From Streptomyces sporangiiformans (GTDB lineage Bacteria; Actinomycetota; Actinomycetes; Streptomycetales; Streptomycetaceae), in contig NZ_VCHX02000320.1 of NCBI RefSeq assembly GCF_005768555.2, forward strand, positions 8,484 through 72,483: DNA of 64,000 bases, given 5' to 3'. Within the stretch, counting starts at the first letter, position 1. Each line of letters starts with the position of its first letter. Under the pieces are notes generated by a model. The model was not told the origin of the DNA. It made no database searches and saw nothing but the letters and a program-made list of their open reading frames with translations. The translations under genes and the position numbers were made by a program. Of the stretch, positions 26,484-33,568 are shown piece after piece.

Positions 26484-29024
26484 ATGCGTACACCCCGTAG
26501 GACCCCCACAGACGGCTCCCGGCCATCGTCCCCGACTCCGGTTCGGGGCCGCCGCGCGCACGCCGGCCCACCAGCAGACGAAGGCTCCGCCCCGCAAGAG
26601 CCCACCGGCACGGCGCCCACCGATACACCCACGCGCGCGGGACTGTGGAGTCCTCGCCCCCGCACCGTACGGGCGAAGATCGTCTGCCTGTTGATGGTGC
26701 CCGTCATCTCCTTGCTCGCCCTTTGGGCGTACGCCACCGTCACCACTGCTCAGGACGTCTCACAATTGCGGCAGCTGCAACGGGTGGACTCCCAGGTGCG
26801 TGCCCCGGTGGCCGCCGCCGTGGCCGCCCTCCAGGCCGAGCGCACCGCCGCGGTGCGCCATGCGACCACCCCCGCCGCCGGGCGGGAGAGCGACCTCAGG
26901 GCACTGGCGTCGCGTACCGACCGGGCCGTGGGGAAGTTGCGGCTCGGGGACCGCAACACCGTCGCGGACAGCGAAGAGCTGCCCTCCGGAGTTGCGCAGC
27001 GGCTCGCTGTCTTCGTCACCCGAGCCGAACAACTGTCTTCCCTGCGTACCGCGGTGCTCGACCGGCGGACCGAGTGGAACGAGACATACGCGCAGTACAC
27101 CGAGACCATTTCGACGGCCTTCGCAGTCGGCGGAGCGCTCACCGGAATCCAGGACGCGGATCTCGGCTCGGACGCGCGCGTGGTGCTCGAGTTCTCCCGC
27201 GCGGGGGAGGCGCTGGCACAGGAGGACGCGGTGCTCGCCGGCGCCCGGCTCGCCGGGGCCCTCGAGGGAGAGCGGCTGCGGCTGTTCACCGGTGCCGTCG
27301 ACACACGCCGGTTGCTCACCGAGTCCGCTGTCGCGGATCTGCGAGGGCCGGAGCGGGCCGCCTGGGACGACCTCGCGGAGGGGAGCGCGTATGCCGGCAT
27401 ACGCGCCGTAGAGGACAAGGTGCTCGTGACCCAGCCCGGCCACAGGGCCATCGATGCCACGCGGGAAGCGGCCTGGAATGCCGCCCACGCGCGCGTGCAG
27501 GACGACATGCGGACGATCGAGGCGGGTGCGGGTCATGGTGTCGCGGACCGGGCCGACCCGCTCCGGCGCGGCCTGCTCTCACCGGCAGGTGCCGCGGTCC
27601 TCCTGGGCCTGGTCGCCGTGGCGGCGTCGCTCGTCATCTCCGTCCGCATCGGACGCGGCCTGGTCGTCGAGCTGGTCAGCCTGCGCAACGGCGCACTGGA
27701 GATCGCCCGCCGCAAACTCCCGCACGCCATGCGCAGGCTGCGGGCGGGAGAGGAGATCGACGTCCGTGCCGAAACCCCGCCCGGACCGCCCGCGGAGGAC
27801 GAGATCGGACAGGTCGCGGAGGCCCTGAGCACCGTGCACCGGGCCGCCCTGCACGCCGCGGTCGAACGGGCGGAACTCGCCAGCGGCATCTCCGGAGTGT
27901 TCGTCAACCTCGCCCGCCGCAGCCAGGTTCTCGTGCATCGTCAGCTGAACCTGCTGGACAGCATGGAGCGCCGATCCGAGGACCCGAACGAACTGGGCGA
28001 CCTGTTCCGCCTCGACCACCTGACCACGCGGATGCGCCGTCATGCGGAAAGCCTGATCATCCTTTCCGGAGCCGCTCCCGGCCGGGCCTGGCGCATGCCG
28101 GTGTCGCTCACCAACGTGGTCCGTGCGGCCGTCTCCGAAGTCGAGGACTACGCGCGCGTGGAGGTACGGCAACTCCCGGAGACGGCGGTCGTCGGAGCCG
28201 CGGTCGCCGACCTCACGCACCTCCTGGCCGAGATCGTCGAGAACGCCGCCCAGTTCTCACCGCCCCACACCAAAGTGCGGATAACCGGCGAGCCGGTCGG
28301 CAACGGCTACGTGGTGGAGATCGAGGACCGGGGCCTCGGCATGGGCAAGGAGACCCTGTCCGAGGCCAACCGCCGCATCGAGCGGTCCGAGGCGCTCGAC
28401 CTGTTCGACAGCGACCGGCTGGGACTGTTCGTGGTGAGCAGGCTCGCCGCCCGGCACGACATCAAGGTGCACCTGCGGACCTCGCCCTACGGCGGCACCA
28501 CCGCGGTCGTCCTGCTGCCCACAGCCCTGCTGCACACCGCTGCGGCGGAACGTTCCGGTGCCGACCGGGTGGACAGCACACAGCCCTCGGAACGTGAGCA
28601 CGCGCGTGTGCCCGGCGCCGCCACGAAGCAGGACTCCGTAGAGGCCTTGGCCGAGCGGCCCGCCCTGGTCGCCCCGGCGCACGATCCCATGGGAGCCCCG
28701 GCGGACGGACCGCATGAAGCACCGCCGCCCGGCGTCACAACCCTGAGGTTGCACCGCCCGACTGACGAGCCCGAGCAGTCCGACGAGCTCCCGCGGCGCG
28801 TACGACAGGCGAGTCTCGCCCCGCAGTTGCGGGTGGAGCGACCTGCCGAGGCCACGGAATCGGCGCCCCCTCAGGGCGACCACGGACGCACCCCCGAACT
28901 GGTACGGGACCGCATGGCCGCCTATCGCGCCGGCTGGGCCCGCGGCGGCGGACGTTCACCCGGCCTCGGCGCAACCTCCGGCCCCGTAGCGGGCGGCGAC
29001 AGCAGCGAAGGAGACCCCGCATGA
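26484..29024 (+). CDS. cvnA: Conservon sensor kinase-like protein CvnA
   Basis: Membrane sensor of the conservon signalling complex, which resembles a eukaryotic GPCR-G-protein assembly. The 846-residue product has a basic disordered N-terminus, a membrane helix (about 65-85), an extracellular nitrate/NIT-type sensor domain (about 90-360), a second helix (about 362-385) and a HAMP-like linker. The kinase-like HATPase domain (about 480-680) has N-box EIVENAAQFS and G-boxes EDRGLGMGKE and SDRLGLFVVSRLA. It ends in a Pro-rich tail of about 165 residues. GAGGAGG precedes ATG 26484. It overlaps cvnB by four bases (29021-29024). Confidence 0.95.
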   Translation: MRTPRRTPTDGSRPSSPTPVRGRRAHAGPPADEGSAPQEPTGTAPTDTPTRAGLWSPRPRTVRAKIVCLLMVPVISLLALWAYATVTTAQDVSQLRQLQRVDSQVRAPVAAAVAALQAERTAAVRHATTPAAGRESDLRALASRTDRAVGKLRLGDRNTVADSEELPSGVAQRLAVFVTRAEQLSSLRTAVLDRRTEWNETYAQYTETISTAFAVGGALTGIQDADLGSDARVVLEFSRAGEALAQEDAVLAGARLAGALEGERLRLFTGAVDTRRLLTESAVADLRGPERAAWDDLAEGSAYAGIRAVEDKVLVTQPGHRAIDATREAAWNAAHARVQDDMRTIEAGAGHGVADRADPLRRGLLSPAGAAVLLGLVAVAASLVISVRIGRGLVVELVSLRNGALEIARRKLPHAMRRLRAGEEIDVRAETPPGPPAEDEIGQVAEALSTVHRAALHAAVERAELASGISGVFVNLARRSQVLVHRQLNLLDSMERRSEDPNELGDLFRLDHLTTRMRRHAESLIILSGAAPGRAWRMPVSLTNVVRAAVSEVEDYARVEVRQLPETAVVGAAVADLTHLLAEIVENAAQFSPPHTKVRITGEPVGNGYVVEIEDRGLGMGKETLSEANRRIERSEALDLFDSDRLGLFVVSRLAARHDIKVHLRTSPYGGTTAVVLLPTALLHTAAAERSGADRVDSTQPSEREHARVPGAATKQDSVEALAERPALVAPAHDPMGAPADGPHEAPPPGVTTLRLHRPTDEPEQSDELPRRVRQASLAPQLRVERPAEATESAPPQGDHGRTPELVRDRMAAYRAGWARGGGRSPGLGATSGPVAGGDSSEGDPA

Positions 29025-29458
29025 TCCAGGACCCGGGCATGGCGACCGCTCAGCGTGCCGGTGAACTCGACTGGCTGCTGGATGACTTGGTGCTGCGCGT
29101 CGGTGAAGTACGGCATGCCGTGGTGCTGTCGAACGACGGGCTGGCGGTGGGCGCGTCCAGCGACCTCCGACGGGAGGACGCAGAGCACCTCGCCGCGGTC
29201 GCCTCGGGCTTCAACAGCCTGGCCAAGGGCGCCGGCCGCCACTTCGGTGTGGGCGGCGTACGCCAGACCATGGTGGAGATGGACGACGGTTTCCTGTTTG
29301 TGGCGGCCGCAGGCGACGGCTCCTGCCTCGCCGTTCTCAGCGCCGTGACGGCCGACATCGGGCTGGTCGCCTACGAGATGGCTCGTCTGGTCAAGCGTGT
29401 GGGCGAGCATCTCCACGCAGCGCCACGTGGCGCCGTGCAACCGCCCGTGTCCGGGTGA
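29021..29458 (+). CDS. cvnB: Roadblock/LC7 protein CvnB
   Basis: Small regulator that binds the CvnD GTPase and couples it to CvnA. The 145-residue product is a single roadblock/LC7 fold (about 8-125: LDWLLDDLVLRVGEVRHAVV, LRREDAEHLAAVASG, GSCLAVLSAV). It is translationally coupled to cvnA by an ATGA overlap. A paralogue with similar sequence lies about 2 kb downstream (31226-31639). Confidence 0.95.
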   Translation: MIQDPGMATAQRAGELDWLLDDLVLRVGEVRHAVVLSNDGLAVGASSDLRREDAEHLAAVASGFNSLAKGAGRHFGVGGVRQTMVEMDDGFLFVAAAGDGSCLAVLSAVTADIGLVAYEMARLVKRVGEHLHAAPRGAVQPPVSG

Positions 29459-29477
29459 GCGAAGGGGGTCGGCGCAC

Positions 29478-29891
29478 ATGAGCGAGGACAGAGCGGGCAC
29501 TTCTGAGCAGTTGGGGAGTCAGTGGTACGACCACGAGGCCGGGCCGCTCGTCCGCCCGTACGCGATGACAGGCGGCCGCACCAAGCCCGGTCCCACGGGC
29601 GTGCGCTTCGACCTGATCGCGCTCGTTTCACTCGACGCGGGAGCCCCTGACGTCGGCGACGACAGCTCTCTGGGCCCGGAACACCTCGCCCTGACCGAAC
29701 TCTGTCGGGTCGAGACCCAGTCCGTCGCGGAGTTGGCCGCGGGCGCCGACCTGCCCGTGGGCGTGGTCCGGGTGCTTCTCGGCGACCTCCTGGAGCTGGG
29801 ATGCGTCACGGTCAGCCGCCCGGTGCCGCCCGCACAGCTGCCCGACGAGCGCATCCTGCGCGAGGTCATCGAGGGACTGCGAGCGCTGTGA
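29478..29891 (+). CDS. cvnC: DUF742 protein CvnC
   Basis: Third conservon component, DUF742 family, with winged-helix-like character; its exact role in the complex is not settled. The 137-residue product has the family start (YDHEAGPLVRPYAMTGGRTKP, about 17-37) and C-terminal helix-turn-helix-like part (SVAELAAGADLPVGVVRVLLGDLLELGCV, about 78-107), ending REVIEGLRAL. The ATG at 29478 is chosen over longer open frames by family similarity. It normally overlaps or abuts cvnD; here a 194-bp gap intervenes (see separate entry). Confidence 0.93.
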   Translation: MSEDRAGTSEQLGSQWYDHEAGPLVRPYAMTGGRTKPGPTGVRFDLIALVSLDAGAPDVGDDSSLGPEHLALTELCRVETQSVAELAAGADLPVGVVRVLLGDLLELGCVTVSRPVPPAQLPDERILREVIEGLRAL

Positions 29892-30085
29892 TGACGAACC
29901 AGAACCCCCGACGACCGTTCCCACACACTGGTGCGCACTCAACCGGGCACCGGATGTGCGCCGGACGGTCACAACGGTCAATTTGCGGTCCAACCACCCG
30001 AAGTCAAGCCGCAGTTGTCATGATGCTGACTTCGCGCGGACGCACTGTCGTCGGCCGTTGCCGTTACTCCCGAGAGAAGTGATCG
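29892..30085 (+). other. Unusual gap between cvnC and cvnD
   Basis: About 190 bp with no gene, in an operon where these genes normally touch. Near its end, one frame (30073-30102) reads REVIDGLRAL, almost identical to the last ten residues of CvnC. This segment overlaps the cvnD start in a different frame. It looks like the 3' end of an ancestral cvnC. Confidence 0.6.
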
Positions 30086-30691
30086 ATGGTCTCCGAGCAC
30101 TCCGATGCCACGAACGCCGAGACGGCCGCCCTGGCGTTGAAGATTCTGGTCGCCGGCGGGTTCGGCGTGGGCAAGACCACGCTGGTGGGCGCCGTCAGTG
30201 AGATCAGGCCCCTGCGCACCGAGGAACTGCTGAGCGAGGCGGGTCAGTCGGTGGACGACACCGACGGCGTGGACGAGAAGGTCACGACGACCGTCGCCAT
30301 GGACTTCGGGCGCATCACCATCAGGTCCGGCTTGTCGCTCTACCTGTTCGGCACGCCGGGACAGGACCGGTTCTGGTTCCTGTGGGACGAACTGTCACAG
30401 GGCGCGCTCGGCGCCGTCGTCCTCGCGGACACCCGGCGGCTCGAGGACTGCTTTCCCGCGGTGGACTACTTCGAGCACCGGCGCATCCCGTTCGTGGTGG
30501 CCGTCAACTGCTTCGTCGGCGCGCGTCCGTACGGCGGAGACGAGGTGTCACGCGCCCTCGACCTCGACCGAGGGACGCCCGTGGTGCTCTGCGACGCCCG
30601 TGACCGCGACTCGGGGAAGGAGGTGCTGATACGTCTCGTCGAGTACGCCGGGCGGATGCACACTGCCCGGCTGCTCGACTCCGTCAGCTGA
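30086..30691 (+). CDS. cvnD: Conservon small GTPase CvnD
   Basis: Ras/MglA-like GTPase acting as output switch of the conservon. The 201-residue product has the P-loop GGFGVGKTT (about 26-35), the G3-like FGTPGQDRF (about 87-95) and long insertions typical of CvnD. The usual G4 motif appears as AVNCFVG, where related proteins generally carry NxxD (for example NRFDG or NCFDG), so the base-specificity Asp seems replaced by Val. The ATG at 30086 (MVSEHSDA) matches family N-termini. It is 12 bp from the convergent PPOX gene, without an obvious terminator. Confidence 0.93.
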   Translation: MVSEHSDATNAETAALALKILVAGGFGVGKTTLVGAVSEIRPLRTEELLSEAGQSVDDTDGVDEKVTTTVAMDFGRITIRSGLSLYLFGTPGQDRFWFLWDELSQGALGAVVLADTRRLEDCFPAVDYFEHRRIPFVVAVNCFVGARPYGGDEVSRALDLDRGTPVVLCDARDRDSGKEVLIRLVEYAGRMHTARLLDSVS

Positions 30692-30703
30692 CACGCGGCT
30701 CGC

Positions 30704-31132
30704 TCAGTCCGCGACAGCTGCTTGGGCGAGGACCTTCTCGATCCTTACGCGAACGAGGAGTTCACCGGGCACGCCATTGCGGGCACCGAACTCCTCGGCC
30801 CGCTCCTCACCCATGTAGCGCGCTCCGATCCGCCCTGCCCAAAGCCGTATCTCGGCCAGATCCTCCGAAATTCGGGCTCGTCCCTGCAGGACCACGAAGG
30901 CATACGGAGGGCGGTCGTCGTCCACACACAGGGCGATTCGCCCGTCCCGTGCCAGATTCCGGCCCTTGACGCTGCTCTTTCCGGTATTGAAGACCACGTC
31001 GTCCCCGTCGAGCAGAAACCAGATCGGTGTCAGATGCGGGCTTCCGTCGGCCCTGACGGTCGACAATTTGCCAGTGCGGGTGCCCTCTGAGACGAAGGCC
31101 CGCCATTCCTCATCGGTCATCTTCTGTGCCAT
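30704..31132 (-). CDS. PPOX-class split-barrel F420/FMN-dependent oxidoreductase
   Basis: Flavin- or F420-dependent reductase of the pyridoxamine-phosphate-oxidase-like split-barrel fold, cytoplasmic. The 142-residue product shows the family pattern: TGKLSTVRADGSPHLTPIWFLLDGDDVVFNTG (about 21-52), KGRNLARDGRIALCVDDDRPPYAFVVLQGRA (about 56-87) and a C-terminal region WAGRIGARYMG. The substrate is unknown. Encoded between two conservon-type genes, convergent with cvnD and divergent from the orphan roadblock gene. Confidence 0.88.
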   Translation of the reverse strand: MAQKMTDEEWRAFVSEGTRTGKLSTVRADGSPHLTPIWFLLDGDDVVFNTGKSSVKGRNLARDGRIALCVDDDRPPYAFVVLQGRARISEDLAEIRLWAGRIGARYMGEERAEEFGARNGVPGELLVRVRIEKVLAQAAVAD

Positions 31133-31225
31133 GCCCCCATCCTGCTTGCTCGCGCGGCGGCTGTGGGGAAGGGTGGCTGGTCAGATCCTCCGGCCAGGGG
31201 GGATCACAACACGGGGAGACGGAGT

Positions 31226-31639
31226 ATGGCGCAGAACCAGGGACTTGGCTGGCTGTTGGACGACCTGACCGAGCGTGTGGAACATGTGCGGCACGCGCTG
31301 GTGCTGTCCAACGACGGGCTGGTGACCGCCGCGAGCACGGGACTCAGGCGCGAGGACGCCGAACACCTCGCCGCCGTCTCGTCGGGCCTGCACAGCCTGG
31401 CCAAGGGCTCCGGCCGGCACTTCGGCGCCGGCCAGGTACGCCAGACGATGATCGAGTTCGATGACGCGGTGCTCTTCGTCACGGCGGCGGGCGCCGGCAG
31501 CTGTCTGTGCGTACTCAGCGCGGCCGAGGCAGACATAGGCCAGGTCGCGTACGAGATGACGCTGCTCGTCAACCGCGTCGGCGAACATCTCCGCATCGAT
31601 GCGCGACAGCCGGAACGCGCACCCGTCGTAGACCTCTGA
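31226..31639 (+). CDS. Orphan roadblock/LC7 protein (CvnB paralogue)
   Basis: A second roadblock/LC7 regulator. The 137-residue product aligns along its length with the CvnB encoded at 29021-29458 (shared runs include VLSNDGL, LRREDAEHLAAV, GSCL and RVGEHL). It has no kinase, DUF742 or GTPase gene of its own beside it. It may compete with or substitute for CvnB on CvnD. The ATG at 31226 follows GGAG at 31221-31224 closely. A product made by duplication of cvnB is the simplest origin. Confidence 0.92.
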   Translation: MAQNQGLGWLLDDLTERVEHVRHALVLSNDGLVTAASTGLRREDAEHLAAVSSGLHSLAKGSGRHFGAGQVRQTMIEFDDAVLFVTAAGAGSCLCVLSAAEADIGQVAYEMTLLVNRVGEHLRIDARQPERAPVVDL

Positions 31640-31666
31640 CCTGCATGGACGTCGACGCGCTCAGAG

Positions 31667-31675
31667 TTATCCACA
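31667..31675 (+). promoter_or_regulatory. DnaA-box-like site
   Basis: TTATCCACA matches the E. coli-type DnaA box exactly. It lies between the orphan roadblock gene and the CAAG repeat array. A nine-base match in 64 kb can occur by chance, though less often in GC-rich DNA. Confidence 0.35.
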
Positions 31676-31720
31676 GGCTCGGCGCGAGACGTTGCGAACC
31701 GGCTACGGTTTTTCCCGAAG

Positions 31721-31770
31721 CAAGCGCACGCAAGTCGGGCGCAAGCAGGGCAAGGGCACGCAAGTGCACG
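31721..31770 (+). repeat. Five helically phased CAAG repeats
   Basis: CAAG starts at 31721, 31731, 31742, 31751 and 31761, spacings 10, 11, 9 and 10. Three of the five units read CAAGnGCACG. The decamer GCACGCAAGT is exact at 31726-31735 and 31756-31765, three helical turns apart. The array ends 24 bases before the DUF6397 start and would place proteins on one DNA face. Confidence 0.75.
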
Positions 31771-31793
31771 TCGCTGTACGGGGGAGAACCACC

Positions 31794-32672
31794 ATGTCCG
31801 GAAACACCATCACGCAGGCCCGCCCATCGCTCGCACAGAGCCGCGCCGCGCGAGAACTGGGGCTCAAGCGGGGCGAGTTCGACCTCGCCGTCCGCCTCGG
31901 ACGCATCCGGACGGTGCCGGACGAAGGGGGCGGGGGCCGGCGCGTGGCCCGTGCGGAGATCGACCGGGTGCGTTCCGAGGACGGCTTCCCCGACGCACTG
32001 CGGAAACATGTCAAGGTCGTGGGCACTTCGCAGGGCGCGGCTCTCATGGACGTGACAGCGGCCCGGTTCACACGGCTCGCCCGCCTGGGCTTGGTCGCTC
32101 CCGTGAAATTTTATTTGAACCGCTACCGGGCGGTGGTCTGGCTGTATCTGGCCGAGGAGGTACGGCAGTTCGCCGCGAGCAAGGAGAACGCCCCACTGCT
32201 GAGCGGCCGTACGCCCGAAGGGCTGCGCGACCAGCTGGACGCGGGTCTGGATCTGCGGGCCCGCAACTGGCGGGGACGGCATGTCGGATTTCTGCTGCGG
32301 CAGACCAAAGACCCCTGGGCGCGGGCCGCGGCCGTGGCCTCCCTGCTCGACCCCGTGCAGATCGGGGAGATCATCGACGATCCGTACGAACGCGCGTATC
32401 TGAACCGCTACCGGCCCGAACAGCCATCCCACGGTGCGCCCGGTTCGCCCGCCGCGCACATCGCCGCGCGGATCATGACAGCCGAGGACCCGGACGAGAT
32501 CGACTGGCTCCGCAGCGACTTGGCGAACGCGATCGCGGAGGCCCGCGCGGAGCGTCCCGCGCCGCGTCCGACACCGAGGCCGGCGCCTCCGGCCCCACCA
32601 CCACCGACGACCACCGGGCAACCGGAATGCTCGCGCGGCCTCATCGGATGGTTGCGCCGCAGAAACCTCTGA
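31794..32672 (+). CDS. DUF6397 family protein with two HTH-like segments
   Basis: Probable DNA-binding protein of unknown role. The 292-residue product has an N-terminal segment like excisionase/MerR winged helices (about 12-60: AARELGLKRGEFDLAVRLGRIRTV followed by RRVARAEIDRV) and a second similar segment (about 75-125: DVTAARFTRLARLGLVAPVKFYL, VVWLYLAEEVRQF). A helical middle region (about 125-240) follows, then a Pro-rich linker and a basic end (GWLRRRNL). GGGGGAGA precedes ATG 31794. Codons for KFYLN (32106-32120) are strikingly AT-rich. The phased CAAG repeats upstream could be its own binding sites. It ends 4 bp from tesB (convergent). Confidence 0.8.
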   Translation: MSGNTITQARPSLAQSRAARELGLKRGEFDLAVRLGRIRTVPDEGGGGRRVARAEIDRVRSEDGFPDALRKHVKVVGTSQGAALMDVTAARFTRLARLGLVAPVKFYLNRYRAVVWLYLAEEVRQFAASKENAPLLSGRTPEGLRDQLDAGLDLRARNWRGRHVGFLLRQTKDPWARAAAVASLLDPVQIGEIIDDPYERAYLNRYRPEQPSHGAPGSPAAHIAARIMTAEDPDEIDWLRSDLANAIAEARAERPAPRPTPRPAPPAPPPPTTTGQPECSRGLIGWLRRRNL

Positions 32673-32676
32673 CCCC

Positions 32677-33549
32677 TCAGGCCTCGAGCTTGCGGAAAAG
32701 TCCTTCCTGGACCACCGAGACGAGCAGGCGTCCTTCCCGGTCGTAGATGCGTCCGCGCGCCAGGCCGCGGCCACCCGTGGCGATCGGCGACTCCTGGTCG
32801 TACAGGAACCACTCGTCGGTGCGGAACGGCCGGTGGAACCACATGGCGTGGTCCAGCGAGGCCATGTCGAAGCCCCGCGGACCCCAGAGCGGCTCCACGG
32901 GGATGCGCACGGCATCCAGGAGGGTCATATCGCTCGCGTAGGTGAGCGCGCATGTGTGGACGAGCGGATCGTCGCCCAGCGGTCCGACGGCGCGCATCCA
33001 TACGGCGCTGCGCGGTTCGGCACCCTCGACTTCCTCACGAGCCCAGCGCAGCCGGTCCACGTAGCGGATATCGAAGGGCTGGCGTCGGGCCATGCGCTCC
33101 AACGTCTCAGGGAGCACGCCCAGATGCTCCTTGATCTCCTGACTGACGGTCGGGAGCGACTCAGGATCGGGGACCTTGCGGGCCGGCGGCAGCTGGTGCT
33201 CGAAGCTCCCTTCCTCAGGCTTGTGAAAGGAGGCGGTCAGATTGAAGATCGTGCGGCCCTGCTGCACGGCGGTGACGCGACGCGTGGTGAACGACCGCCC
33301 GTCGCGGACCCGCTCGACCTGGTACACGATCGGCACGCCCGGCCGGCCCGGGCGCAGGAAGTACGCGTGCAGTGAGTGCACGGGCCGTTCCCCGTCCGTG
33401 GTGCGGCCGGCGGCGACCAGGGCCTGGCCCGCCACCTGCCCGCCGAAGACCCGCTGCAGGGACTCCTGCGGGCTGCGGCCACGGAAGATGTTGACCTCGA
33501 TCTGCTCCAGGTCGAGCAGATCGACGAGTCGTTCGGCTGGGTTCGTCAT
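32677..33549 (-). CDS. tesB: Acyl-CoA thioesterase II
   Basis: Hydrolyses medium/long-chain acyl-CoA to free acid and CoA; cytoplasmic. The 290-residue product has the double hot-dog layout of TesB: N-terminal motif NIFRGRSPQESLQRVFGGQVAGQAL, SLHAYFLRPG, TTRRVTAVQQG, and C-terminal ASLDHAMWFHRPFRTDEWFLYDQESP with the catalytic-type Asp in SLDHAMWFH. GARGxARGRIYDREGRLLVSVVQEGLFR near the end is the usual finish. The helicase gene lies 19 bp upstream on the same strand, so the two are probably cotranscribed. Confidence 0.95.
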   Translation of the reverse strand: MTNPAERLVDLLDLEQIEVNIFRGRSPQESLQRVFGGQVAGQALVAAGRTTDGERPVHSLHAYFLRPGRPGVPIVYQVERVRDGRSFTTRRVTAVQQGRTIFNLTASFHKPEEGSFEHQLPPARKVPDPESLPTVSQEIKEHLGVLPETLERMARRQPFDIRYVDRLRWAREEVEGAEPRSAVWMRAVGPLGDDPLVHTCALTYASDMTLLDAVRIPVEPLWGPRGFDMASLDHAMWFHRPFRTDEWFLYDQESPIATGGRGLARGRIYDREGRLLVSVVQEGLFRKLEA

Positions 33550-33568
33550 CTGTCACGTTCTCCTGTGC

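Noticed and set aside
29956..30201. 81-residue frame spanning the cvnC-cvnD gap
   Set aside because: Only ten of its residues (REVIDGLRAL) resemble anything. It reads into cvnD out of frame, so it is better explained as a cvnC relic than a gene.
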